From Amorphochlora amoebiformis (taxonomy: Eukaryota; Cercozoa; Chlorarachniophyceae): a stretch of DNA of 64,000 bases. The stretch is taken from contig BAAHQB010000417.1 in the NCBI GenBank assembly GCA_054601695.1, forward strand, positions 54,000 through 117,999, in the 5' to 3' direction. Of this stretch, positions 1 through 64,000 are shown in pieces. Positions within the stretch are counted from its first letter, which is position 1. Each line of letters begins with the position of its first letter. The notes under the pieces are model-generated. The model worked only from the letters and a program-made list of their open reading frames with translations, searched no databases and was not told where the DNA came from. The translations under genes and the position numbers were made by a program.

Positions 1-26
1 GACGATTGTAACGTGATTATGCATAC

Positions 27-711
27 CTCAGCAACATTCAGGCGGTCCACTCTAGCGATAAGCTCGCGGAGAAGCTGGGAACGAGTAAATTTTTGTGATG
101 AGGATAGGCAACATCTTACATAAAATGTGGAGTACCCGCTTATTTTTTGCCATGCGTATTCTCTCGGCCCTCTCCGATCGTTCAGCTTCCTCTTCGTTCG
201 CAGGAAGCTGTTGCTTCAGCTCTGCCTTAGCAAGCATCTGTGTGTGTATAGATAGTTGAAGAGTATGCCTATGTATCTGAGGAGGTATCTGGCTTGCCTT
301 GGAATACACACCTGATCAATGAATTCCTGGACGTTCTTCTGCCCCAGCTCCTTTTCGTACATCCCAATCATCCCCTTTGTCTCTTCCGGGCTGGGTGTTT
401 GAGTAAATCAGATTTGTAAAATTGTTACTCCTTATTGTTGTGTACCTGTACCCCATATCTACTAATATCCGGGTGAGCTTGAGCTTACGGTTGTTCACGC
501 TGAGCTGTGAAATGTGAAATGTGAAATGGTTGGATGAGTCAACGAAAGCTTGATAGGCGCATTTTGATGCAATATCATCATCGCTGACCTTGTCGAAGTC
601 ACTTTCTTTGTAATTGTAGTTCTGAATCACCTTCAACTCAATCCCCAGGGTCTCCGGTGCTGTGTTTTGCCTGAGGATTACATCGTGAAATTCCGCAGCA
701 CTACACTTCAC
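27..711 (-). CDS. Hypothetical protein, 5' part (continues off the left edge)
   Basis: I do not recognise the family. Minus-strand exons that keep one frame are 446-711, 312-390, 136-237 and 27-74; the last ends at a GT donor, so the gene continues past the left edge. The first exon starts at ATG 711 and contains the motif SDDDIASKCAYQAF. The second contains GMIGMYEKELGQKNVQEFI, and the third is a charged segment (EEEAERSERAERIR) that looks helical or coiled-coil. Introns are short (about 55-75 bp) and free of long TA arrays, unlike the rest of the window. The start is uncertain because an upstream exon could exist. The gene is divergent from the large plus-strand gene at 1457, with about 745 bp between them that could hold promoters for both. 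Exon phases agree across all three introns, which supports a real gene. Confidence 0.6.
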
Positions 712-1456
712 TGCGCGGCGGCTGACTGGCCTTTTTTTTTTTTTAATGGGACAACCTCCTCAACGGCGTGGCCGACTTGTTGTCCGGATCATTCCTGGCA
801 ATTGGTGTCAGTTAGATCGCATGCTCTCTCACAGGCTCAAAGAAACTTATTGATATCTCCACACGGCAACGGCATACTGCAATACGGACGCGTATAAAGG
901 TGGAAATTTACCCTCGGTGACCCTCCCCTGGGGGAGCAGAGAACATTCGTGCTGTTGAAGGTGGAGTCTGAGATATGAAAAGATTTTAAACGCAGATTTG
1001 AACCTTCCCGTGCGAACCTGCGTTTTTCCCCTTGATTTTGTGTTCGCATATCTCTCTTCCCATTTTTTTTTCCCAATCAACCAAGATATAGCTCATATAT
1101 TCTTTCAAACCGAGATATACACGCTAGGTCTATCATAACCCGGCTGATGAGATTCACCCACCGTGATTGGTTCCATAGTTCAACCATTCCGGGTATTTGT
1201 CAGGGTTCCCGGGGATCCCCGTTGGAATCACACAACAGAACTTCCCAGAGATCTCTGGGGGATCTCGGAAAGAGAGATCTCGAGGTAATGTCCCGTGGTA
1301 CTGCCCGATATTCCGGACGAATAGCCCCATGGGTGCCAAGTGCATGCCACGCGCTCTCCCTGCTTGTTAAGGACTCCTTTGTACGTGTGCAAGGGCCTGA
1401 TACGGCGCTATTGATCGCAGAATAGGCTCTGGAGCCCAGCCTTGCTGGAGATTCCG
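712..1456. other. Divergent intergenic region
   Basis: No phase-consistent exon was found on either strand. It holds a 12-T run at 730-741 and ordinary mixed-composition DNA without TA arrays. By position it should carry the promoters of the two divergent genes, but I see no convincing TATA box or initiator. An AG at 1419-1420, with the frame open from there to the ATG at 1457, leaves room for a 5' exon of the plus-strand gene. Confidence 0.4.
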
Positions 1457-30604
<29,148 letters not shown>

Positions 30605-30671
30605 CATCTTTACATAGGTATATGTGTGTATATATATATACATATGTATACACATATATATATATATATAT

Positions 30672-30715
<44 letters not shown>

Positions 30716-31810
30716 AAATCTATTATGTATGTATATTATATTTATATATATATGTATATGTATGTATATATATATAATATATACACATATACTACATTGT
30801 AAATATGTACGGCCTCCATGCATGAGCTAAGAATTGAAGTGTTTTCTTCTCTCTTTCGCAAAAGAATTTTCCAGTCGAATCTCATTGTGGATGATTTCAG
30901 GACCCTTAAAGCTTCAAGACTGGAAGATGACCCTCACGCCTTGAGGACTAGAAGATGAAGTAAGTCGTTCTTAAATGTATTGATTCGTATATGTGCCGTA
31001 CGTAAATCGCCGTCGACGTCGCGATCGATCGCGGCTACTGTCCGACCGGTCAGAAGTTATAAAAGTTTCTAAACATGTTATAGCTTGATCATAATAGCTG
31101 GGATAATGCCAGACCACGTTGAAGTTATAAAGTTAATTAAAATTAATTATGATGCATATGCACATCACCAGCTAGATGGTATATATAATAAGGTACCTTC
31201 TGGACCATCTTCCCTACGTACTGACGTAGTCTAAACCCTTAAAAAAGTTACAAATGCATTAGTACCATATCCAATCTAGACAATGGAGCTGCATTTAGCC
31301 TCAGCGGCAACTAGGTGGATATTCATACTATTTGAATTCGAAGAATTTAGTTGCTGTGAAACAATGATCGTCGCGTTATGATCCAGGTGACCATGGGAGT
31401 CTGCCTTTCTGGAGATAGATGCTTCATCTAGTATAACGCGTTATAACTTCTGACGTCTCGTATGCGTAGATTGCTACGTATATACTAGATATGAGCGTGC
31501 CGGTGCCGCACTGATCAAGATATCATACTATGATGCACAATACGTACGTATACGTATGTTTACGTACGTGTACGTATGTTTACGTACGTATACGTATGTT
31601 TACGTACGTATACGTATGTTTACGTACGTATACGTATGTTTACGTACGTATACTTACGTATACGTGCGTCTAGTGCGTATACGTACTCAATGATCTGGAC
31701 TATGGTTTGCGGTTGAGTACACACGCACTTACGCATCATGGAAACCTCACAGTGTACATAACGGATCTTATCACTTATTATCATGACTAATCTCGTTCTA
31801 GTCATTGTCT

Positions 31811-31852
<42 letters not shown>

Positions 31853-31898
31853 GTCATAATACGTGTAGTACGCACACACACACACACACACACACACA

Positions 31899-31957
<59 letters not shown>

Positions 31958-33022
31958 GTATATCATGCAGCCATGGCCGTGGCACGTGCGGATCCTGGCG
32001 GCTAGATATCGGTCAATCTTGTTAGTCTTAGCCCGCAATAGAGTGTACTATGGCATTGTTTCCTATGGGGTTGCAAATCTATATACGTATTATCTAGATG
32101 TAAGTACTCTGTCACAGAGTGACTTCTACTAGTTCTAGAACTTTCCGGTCTTCGAATTTTTCTAACTAGCACTAGTACACTACACTCTAGACACTGGGTC
32201 GTAGAGCACTGAGCTCATAACTATAATTATAACGTACAACCTCACTAAGACTAAGTACTGACTAGAAGTAATCGAATTCAAGACATTGAAGCTCGATGCT
32301 GGTGATTCTGGTGGTTACATTGCTCAAAGAATTTCAACTTAGACTAGTAGTCTCACCCAGCTCATGCGTACACATTAATGACACATACATTCGCTTTAGC
32401 TGGATGGATGTTCAACTAGCTCGGTCATATAGTTGGCCGGTCTTCTAGCTTTATCATGACTCGTACCAGTAGATCTGGACACTTGACACACAGTTAGTTA
32501 CTAGAGCTAGTTACCTCTGCATTGGCCGGAACGCCCATTTTCTAGGTCTCGTTGGGATTCAGATTTAATAATATAGGTGGTTTTCGTGGGCAAGGAGAGG
32601 TTGTGTGTCAGCAAAGACGAACTAGACGAAGAGCATTCATGTTTTAGGTAACATAACATAACATGTGAGGAATAGATAGATCAACTTCGATACGGATCTT
32701 GCTCGCCCCAAATAGGGTGAGAAAACGACGAAAAATAATGAAAAAAATCGTTTTGGGAGGGTACATACTGTGCCACACAGAAGGCGCACAGAACCCGCAC
32801 AACACCCGCACAAACCCCGCATAGAACCCGTATACTCTCCTCTCCTCGGCTCATTCATGCAGAGCCCAGTCCCTCATCGTAATCAAGCAAAGTAACAAGA
32901 AGGAGAAAGTGGATTTATGGGATGTCCCAAAAATCCTAGAAGAAAAATTGGAGGGAAAAAAATGATAAAAATATTATTAATAAAAAAAAAGATATGCGTT
33001 ATCTGTTGGTCGGTGGGGTAGT
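30605..33022. other. Convergent intergenic region with CTAG-rich island
   Basis: It lies between the 3' ends of the giant gene and the LETM1-like gene. After a TA array (30612-30800), the stretch 31000-32600 has different composition: few TA runs, many CTAG tetramers (about two dozen by eye) and no convincing exon. A TACGTACGTATACGTATGTT repeat lies at 31541-31675, and a TA/CA array at 31811-31966. Short GAACCCGCACA-like repeats occur at 32775-32830. Confidence 0.6.
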
Positions 33023-56574
<23,552 letters not shown>

Positions 56575-57809
56575 ATGCACAGGCAGAGAGTGCACTATGA
56601 GATGCAACCACATGAGGTATCGCGGAATTGAAGATTGGACCCTGGTAGCAATCCTCATCCTTCCTCAACAAACTCCTCAATCTCCTCTCTTTCAGTACAC
56701 CGACTCAGACCTGCTAGCTTCCAGCGACCCGGGAGAGCTCGCAGGTTCCTTTTCCTCCTTTCTTTTCACAGTGGGGAAAACCTACACTTCCTATGAATGA
56801 CCACATGAACTCCTCTTATCAGATCACAGAAGCAAGATTCGGGCGGAGGTTATTTCTAGTGAGGAGGTCTACGTCAGACAACTGCAGCTCTTCTTCAAGT
56901 CGGGCAACCCATGTTAACAACTCACTCGCAGGCCTTCCCATTCCCACTCACTCGCATACTCCCGTACTCACTCACTCTCGCATACTCCCGTACTCACTCA
57001 CTCTCGCATACTCCCGTCTCACTCACTCGCTCTCTCCCATAGCCACTCAGTTGCACACTCCCAAGTCACTCACTAATACTTGATAGCCAGCACTGGCCCA
57101 TACCCACTCACTCGCATGCTCACATAGTCGCGCACTCGTACTTCATACCTTGTATTAGCCCCACAATCACTCACTCGCATACTCCCATAATCTCTCATTC
57201 ATAATTTATACCCACGACTAGCCATTCACTGCCATCCTCCAATAGCCACTCACTCGCATTCTTCCATAGCCACTCACTCGCACTCTCCCATAGCTACTCA
57301 CTCGCACTCTCCCGTAGCTACACACTCTCGCATAGCCACTCAATCGCACCATCCCATAGCCACTCACTCGCACTCTCCCATAGCCACTCACTCGCACTCT
57401 CCATCGCCAATCACTCTTATAGTGGCACTCTCCCATGACTGCCAAGTGGCATAGTGACATGACAATTCAGTGCATTTTTACCGCAGTTGCTTCGTGAACC
57501 CGTTGACACAGAGCAAGGATGACAATCAAGTAACAAAGCGCCATGAAAAGGTCAAGTCCTTCATCCAACACCATACGACTCCATTCGTCCTAAGTGGAAG
57601 TAATCATTGATTTCTTGCCTTCCCGCAGTGGGACGAATATTTCCACAATCTTCGTCGGATCAAACAATTTCATCAAACCGTCATGGTATATATCTCACTG
57701 CACATATAAAAATGCACGTATGTGTGCATATTAATTTATATCCGTACACTATCATATATGTGTATATGTATATGTATGTATATATGTGTATATGTGTATA
57801 TATATATAT

Positions 57810-57886
<77 letters not shown>

Positions 57887-57970
57887 TATACAGAGGGAGA
57901 GACAGAGAGGGAGAATACATGTGTGTGTATGTGTGTACGTGCGTAAATATGTATACATATGTAAATACGA

Positions 57971-58004
<34 letters not shown>

Positions 58005-58630
58005 TTGTGTGTGTGTACATATTATATCCATATAAAAAATAACATATTTATATATTTATGGTATTGTATTTAATATCAATATGTATATAAATGTGTTATA
58101 TACGGATGTATGTATAAGGATAGGACTGGTTGATATAATTGAATTGTTTATTCGTAGGTGAAAGCCCTTCAATCTAATCAAGATGGTGGCGAAGGCAAGT
58201 CGAACGACATTGGGTGTGTTATACTGACTTGAAAAAACTCAAACTCTCTTCCCTCCGAAGTCTTGTGTGTTCCTCTGTGATACCATACAGGTTTTGTGTG
58301 TTTCTTGGTGATATCTTACAGGTTTTGTGTGTTTCTTTGTGATCTCTTACAGGTTTTTTATGTGTTTCTCTCTGATCTCTTACAGGTTTTGTGTGTTTCT
58401 GTGCGTGGTTGAACAGGAAGGCGATTTTGGATGTCGGTGCATCTTTGAAGAGCTTGTATCACCCTTACCTGGCTGACTTCTCCAATTTGCAGAGAAAGTA
58501 TTACACCTGACAATAACGGGGAAACATTCACGTATATGTTATCTTCACACTGCTACACGTACATTATGCAGCATTTGCAAACACACACGTGTATATTTAC
58601 ATATTAAATGCATACCAATTTAATTATTGG

Positions 58631-58685
<55 letters not shown>

Positions 58686-58686
58686 C

Positions 58687-58718
<32 letters not shown>

Positions 58719-59222
58719 ATACGTTTGTTCCCCGTCGGGCGTCCGGCAAGTCGTAACATGTGCATGCCTAATACACATGTTCAGTGCATATTCACGTGTC
58801 TAATACACATATTCTGTGCATTGACATGTCTAATACACATGTTCAGTGCATATTGACATGTCTAATACACATGTTCTGTGCATTGACATGTCCAATACAC
58901 ATGTTCAGAGCATATTGACATCTTCAATATATTGCACATATCTGTGCATTCATGTTCAGTGCATATTGACATGTCTAATACACATGTTTTGTGCATTGAC
59001 ATGTCCAATACACATGTTTTCTACATATTAACATGTCTAATACACATATTCTGTGCATTGACATGTCTAATACACATTTTCAGAGCATATTGACGTGTCT
59101 AATACACATGTTTTGTGCATTGACATTTCTAATACACATGTTCAGTGCATATTGACATGTCTAATACACATGTTTGTGCCTATTCACATTGTCCAATATA
59201 CATGCCATCCCGCGGGGTACAT

Positions 59223-59286
<64 letters not shown>

Positions 59287-59440
59287 AATATACATATATA
59301 TATATATATATACATATACATATGCGTGTGTGTGTGTGTGTGTGTGTGTGTTTGATGTGTGGAAGTGTATGTGTACACGTATGTACTTGCGTATGTATGC
59401 ATAGTGGAAATCTATTATTTATGCATGATAGATGGATGTA

Positions 59441-59485
<45 letters not shown>

Positions 59486-60102
59486 ATATATATATATATA
59501 TATATACTTATGTATGTATGTATTTGTGGAAATCTATTAGATAGCGTGTGACAGTTGTTGTTAGCGTGTGATAGTTGTTTTTAGCGTGTGACAGTTGTTG
59601 TTAGCGTGTGACAGTTGTTGTTAGCGTGTGACAGTTGTTGTTAGCGTGTGACAGTTGTTGTTAGCGTGTGACAGTTGTTGTTAGCGTGTGACAGTTGTTG
59701 TTAGCGTGTGACAGTTGTTGTTAGCGTGTGACAGTTGTTGTTAGCGTGTGACAGTTGTTGTTAGCGTGTGACAGTTGTTGTTAGCGTGTGACAGTTGTTG
59801 TTAGCGTGTGACAGTTGTTGTTAGCGTGTGACAGTTGTTGTTAGCGTGTGACAGTTGTTGTTAGCGTGTGACAGTTGTTGTTAGCGTGTGACAGTCTTTT
59901 GGTACAATGAATGAGGGTTGTTAGCGTGTGACAGTTTAATGCAGTGAATTTGTGTGACGGTTTGATACAGTGAATAAGAGTATGATAGTTGTTGAAACAA
60001 TCAATAAGTGTATGCTACTTGTTCAACACTCAATACCGTATTTATGTATATATTTATTAATATTTGTATTTATCAATATATATACATTATATTATATTAT
60101 AT

Positions 60103-60133
<31 letters not shown>

Positions 60134-60238
60134 ATATTTTTGTGGTATATATATTAACCGCATGGATACATATATATTTATATATATATATATATATATG
60201 GATACTTAATATGTACACACATATATACAGACATATGG

Positions 60239-60282
<44 letters not shown>

Positions 60283-60327
60283 GTATATATATATATACAT
60301 ATATGTAATAGATATTATATACATATA

Positions 60328-60361
<34 letters not shown>

Positions 60362-60422
60362 ATATATATATATGTATACATATATATATGTATATATTAT
60401 ATATATATATATACATACATAT

Positions 60423-60454
<32 letters not shown>

Positions 60455-60658
60455 ATGCGTGTTAAGTGTGTGCGTGTTAAGTATATGCGTATGAATTGAT
60501 ATTTTAATAATATTGTGGCTGTTGATGATATGATACAATCTCCAGCATCAAGAGGCAGAGCCGGAAAGAAAAATACATTCAATTCTTCAAGGATGCTAGT
60601 GAGAACATTTTGTTTATGTGCATGTATATTTTAATTCATATGTGTAAATGTATATAGA

Positions 60659-60710
<52 letters not shown>

Positions 60711-61124
60711 TTATGTATATATTGTTACGAAATTCCAGTGTGTTGCGATAGCGGTACGGTAGAACGGTAGTCTAGAGATTGATTGTAGTCCACTTGAATT
60801 GTAACGACTGATGAAGAAAATTCTCTGAATTCCTTCAAGAAACTAATTGGAACGTCCTAACTTCTCGAATACGCTAGAATCTTCGGAAAAGTTCCAGAAG
60901 CTTGACATGGCGTGACGTCACGTCCTGTCAAATAATACTCGGAAGTCCGCGGTAATTCCGGCTACTACCGGCTACTGCTGGCTACTACCGGCTACTACCG
61001 GATACAACCGGATCAGACGAGCTCCAAGAATCTCCGGAATCTCCAGGGATCTAAAGCTATAGATGCTATCGATATCTGCTCTTCGAACTGTATCTCTCAT
61101 GCTATTTATATCATTGCTTTAACA

Positions 61125-61163
<39 letters not shown>

Positions 61164-61725
61164 GTCTCGGCCAACAAAGCCGCTCAACAAGTCGTCTAAC
61201 CATCTAAATAACTTGTCTAACAAGCTCACAACCCCCTTAACAACTTCTCTGAAAGCCTCAACAACCGAGTGACTCCCTCAAACCTCTAAATAATACGCTC
61301 ATCAGTACACTTTTTACATACATTTTTCTTATAGGGATTGGGAGACAGTAGAGTGGGAAACAGTAGACATAAGGGTTCTTAATATCACAACACAAGTTGC
61401 TGAGGGCTTTTGGCTTCGAGACTACACAGAAGGGACAGCTCTACAGGAGGGGACAAAGGAATACTCATCATCACACCAACTTCCGTCATTAGGTCGCAAA
61501 TCCGGGAAAGGCCTGCCTGTCGACGCCTACATCATTCTCCCCATACAAAGGCTTCCACGATACGTAACACCGCTCAAATTTACCCAATCCTTCATATCTA
61601 CCCGCTCTCTTCCCCACTCTATATCTCATTCAAGTATGTATCCATATATATATATATAAATATATATATAGCATATATCTCTAGAAATTTTTGTAGCTTT
61701 TTGGTTCCACTTGCTCGCCCACCGG

Positions 61726-61787
<62 letters not shown>

Positions 61788-61850
61788 ATATATATATATA
61801 CACATCCCAAACTATTTAGACACATATGCATATAATATATATATATATAC

Positions 61851-61887
<37 letters not shown>

Positions 61888-62417
61888 GTATACACATACA
61901 CATATATATATATATATATATGTATACATGTATATATATATATATATATATATGTATATAATTTATATATATGATACATACATATATATATATATATATA
62001 TGTTGCGCGGAACGGCACGACAGAACGGTATTCCAGATATTATTGTATTTTCACTTAATTTTTAAAACGAGTTGTGAAGGGATATCTGGAACTTCATTCA
62101 AGAAAAATTTCTTCGACGTTCTAGCTTCTCGAACACACTCGAATCTACGGGAAAGTTCCGGAAGCGTGACATGGCGTGACGTCACGTCCTGTCCTGTCAT
62201 CTAATCCTTGAAAGACCCGTTACCACCGGGTAATAAAGGGTACTACGGGGTACTAAAGGGTACTACCGGGTACTACCGGATCATACGATATCAAGAATCT
62301 CTGAAATCTCCAGCGATCTCCAGCCACATATAGTATATGTACGACGATGTTTCAACACGTTATCGATATCTACACTTCGAACTGCGTCCCCTCATGCCGT
62401 TTATATTGTTGCTAAAG

Positions 62418-62456
<39 letters not shown>

Positions 62457-62464
62457 CTAAAGCA

Positions 62465-62543
<79 letters not shown>

Positions 62544-62681
62544 GTGTGTGTATATATATATGATTTGTACATGCATCTTTATACATGCATATGAATACAT
62601 ACATATATGTATATATATGTGTGTATATATATATATATGTATATTATAAATTATATTATATTATATATGTGTACATATGTG

Positions 62682-62714
<33 letters not shown>

Positions 62715-62906
62715 ATGTATATAATATATATATCATATACATGTTTATCATTTATTTTATTTATGTTAAAAACATTTCAGAGGCTTCTGCTTACAAACTT
62801 GATCCAAGTAACGCCCATCGATCACCCTGAATTCGAGGTGCATTTACATATATACAATATTGTATATTTACGATGTACTAGTACAGTATAAACTTCACAT
62901 GTATAT

Positions 62907-62971
<65 letters not shown>

Positions 62972-63220
62972 ATCTAGATATATATATATACATATATATG
63001 TATATATAATATATATATATGTATATAAAACCGTAAAAATAATCTTGTAAATCTAATAAAGTTGCTAAGAAGAGCAGAGACCCCCTAGCTGGACCCTCAC
63101 CTAATCTAGCTAATTCTAATAATATTTTTTGTTCTTTTCCTACAGAATTTGGAGAAGGCTAACGAGTTAATAGCTGACATCCTGAAGCATTTAAATGAAA
63201 ATGAAGAGATCCGCACTTAA
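56575..63220 (+). CDS. RhoGEF, DH (Dbl-homology) domain protein
   Basis: DH domains catalyse GDP release from Rho-family GTPases. Eleven exons keep frame: 56575-56616, 56696-56744, 56823-56898, 57487-57529, 57629-57685, 58158-58213, 58417-58497, 60546-60598, 61430-61563, 62781-62837 and 63146-63220 (about 240 residues). DH signatures in order: [20 protein letters not shown] (CR1 type), [67 protein letters not shown] (the conserved CR3 Pro-x-Gln-Arg-x-x-Arg-Tyr), [11 protein letters not shown], and [18 protein letters not shown] Ser/Gly-rich insert of about 30 residues precedes CR3. There is no PH domain after the DH domain; the gene stops eight codons after the last helix. The start at 56575 is tentative and an upstream exon may exist. 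The gene ends about 200 bp before telomere repeats. Confidence 0.9.
56935..57425. repeat. 24-bp minisatellite
   Basis: About 18 degenerate copies of a unit with core ACTCACTCGCACTCTCCCAT plus AGCC, in the RhoGEF intron between exons 56823-56898 and 57487-57529. Confidence 0.9.
57690..58130. repeat. TA/TG intronic microsatellites
   Basis: TA and TG arrays with a short GA block (57893-57914) in a RhoGEF intron. Confidence 0.92.
58225..58416 (+). repeat. About 38-bp repeat carrying acceptor-like sites
   Basis: Four to five copies of TTTTGTGTGTTTCT...GATCTCTTACAG precede exon 58417-58497, whose real acceptor region (TTTTGTGTGTTTCTGTGCGT then GAACAG) is the last unit. Each copy ends in a usable-looking TTACAG or TACAG. 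Confidence 0.85.
58760..59210. repeat. Minisatellite of ACATGTCTAATACACATGTT
   Basis: About 12 degenerate copies alternating with TCAGTGCATATTG or CTGTGCATTG, in a long RhoGEF intron. Confidence 0.9.
59541..59935. repeat. Perfect 20-bp minisatellite
   Basis: Unit TTAGCGTGTGACAGTTGTTG, about 18 copies, nearly all identical, then one interrupted copy. It is the most homogeneous array in the window, which suggests recent expansion. Confidence 0.97.
60060..60470. repeat. (TA)n intronic microsatellite
   Basis: TA array ending shortly before RhoGEF exon 60546-60598. Confidence 0.93.
60723..61124. mobile_element. LTR-like element, copy A (solo)
   Basis: About 402 bp starting TGTTACGAAATTCC and ending TTTAACA, the TG...CA form of an LTR, with TA-rich sequence on both sides. 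It shares long stretches with copy B at 62001: AGAACGGTA, ACTTCTCGAA, and TGACATGGCGTGACGTCACG followed by TCCTGTC. GGCTACTACCG repeats lie at 60958-61005. No internal coding region is present. It lies in a RhoGEF intron; strand and family are unknown. Confidence 0.6.
62001..62419. mobile_element. LTR-like element, copy B (solo)
   Basis: About 419 bp starting TGTTGCGCGGAACG and ending GCTAAAGCA, homologous to copy A over most of its length but clearly diverged. The GGCTACTACCG block is replaced by GGGTACTACCGG repeats (62226-62282). The last 15-20 bp recur at about 62452-62470. It lies in the next RhoGEF intron in the same orientation as copy A. Confidence 0.6.
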
Positions 63221-63427
63221 GTCTTCATAGTAGGGGTCCATTCAATGAGTTTCAACTTCAGTTAACTAAAATACCCAAATCCATTTAAACTACGTCATAC
63301 CATTTGATTTAGATACTGGATCCCTTACATAAACAGCGCCAAGACCTAGAAGACCATAGATACGCTGGTTGTGCTGCAGATCACAAAGTATCAGGAGTAT
63401 CTAGAGTATATCCAAAGCTAGAAATTT
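63221..63427. other. Subtelomeric spacer
   Basis: About 200 bp of unique sequence between the RhoGEF stop codon and the first telomere-type repeat. It presumably includes the 3' UTR. Nothing else seen. Confidence 0.6.
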
Positions 63428-64000
63428 AGGGTAAGGGTTAAAGTTAGGGTTAGGGCGCCGGGTTAGGGTTAGGGTTAGGGTTAGGGCGTCGGGCTAGGGT
63501 TAGGGCGTCGGGTTAGGGTTAGGGTTAGGGCGTCGGGTTAGGGTTAGGGCGTCGGTTTAGGGTTAGGGTTAGGGCGTCCTAGGCGTCGGGTTAGGGCGTC
63601 GGGTTTAGGCGTCGGGTTAGGGCGTCGGGTAAGGGTTAGGGTTAGGGTTAGGGTTAGGGTTAGGGCGTCGGGTTAGGGCGTCGGGTTAGGGCGTCGGGTT
63701 AGGGCGGGGTTAGGGCGTCGGGTTAGGGCGTCGGGTTAGGGCGTCGGGTTAGGGTTAGGGTTAGGGTTAGGGTTAGGGTTAGGGTTAGGGTTAGGGTTAG
63801 GGTTAGGGCGTCGGGTTAGGGTTAGGGCGTCGGGTTAGGGTTAGGGTTAGGGCGTCGGGTTAGGGTTAGGGTTAGGGCGTAGGGTTAGGGTTAGGGTTAG
63901 GGTTAGGGTTAGGGTTAGGGTTAGGGTTAGGGTTAGGGTGGCGGGTTAGGGTTAGGGTTAGGGTTAGGGTTAGGGTTAGGGTTAGGGTTAGGGTTAGGGC
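63428..64000 (+). repeat. Telomere, (TTAGGG)n with GCGTCGGG variant units
   Basis: TTAGGG repeats run to the window end with the G-rich strand pointing outward, as at a right chromosome end. In the proximal 500 bp the array is punctuated by TTAGGGCGTCGGG units (about 20), and the distal part is nearly pure TTAGGG. Confidence 0.97.

Noticed and set aside
30899-30958. Candidate extra 3' exon after 30604
   Set aside because: In the required phase it gives only two codons before a stop. The exon 30431-30604 has its own in-frame stop.
59541-59935. CRISPR-like 20-bp array
   Set aside because: Pure head-to-tail tandem repeat without spacers.
63221-64000. Genes or tRNAs in the subtelomere
   Set aside because: Only a short unique spacer and telomere repeat are present. 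No tRNA or rRNA signature was recognised anywhere in the window by eye.

Overview
This is eukaryotic nuclear DNA from an intron-rich protist, and it ends in a telomere. Coding sequence is cut into small exons (often 20-150 bp) with GT..AG borders. Nearly every intron holds a (TA)n microsatellite and many also hold a minisatellite. The right edge (63428-64000) is TTAGGG repeat with the G-rich strand running towards the window end, so the window closes on a chromosome terminus. The lineage cannot be fixed from sequence alone. A DH-type RhoGEF argues against land plants. Two genes begin with a hydrophobic leader followed by an Arg/Pro-rich stretch, which resembles the bipartite leaders of complex-plastid algae. 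A chlorarachniophyte-like rhizarian would fit both observations, but this is inference.

Layout. (1) 27-711, minus: 5' part of an unrecognised gene that runs off the left edge. (2) 1457-30604, plus: a very large gene of about 57 exons and roughly 2,560 codons, reconstructed by following reading-frame phase across each intron. It has an N-terminal leader, a long acidic repeat-rich body and one SAP domain (17750-17872); a stop at 22609 leaves a two-gene reading possible. (3) 30605-33022: convergent intergenic region with a CTAG-rich island. (4) 33023-54581, minus: a complete LETM1-family gene. Its 30 exons total 2,256 nt, which is exactly 751 codons plus stop, with the LETM1/ribosome-binding-like domain, an EF-hand and a leader exon. 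(5) 54582-56574: divergent intergenic region. (6) 56575-63220, plus: a DH-domain RhoGEF of about 240 residues in 11 exons, with two LTR-like sequences in its introns. (7) 63221-64000: subtelomere and telomere.

The most unusual signal is a recurrent relation between introns and exons. At a dozen or so introns in all three long genes, the intronic tandem repeat is a degenerate copy of the neighbouring exon edge plus its own splice site (for example 18258-18955, 43600-43966, 42295-42441, 35900-36443, 38240-38345, 30335-30431, 53383-53660). In other places whole exons have been copied in tandem (7460-8050; a 30-bp microexon at 38750-39128; the 51388-51444 exon). The locus therefore looks like a series of replicated splice junctions at all stages from working exon to decayed minisatellite.
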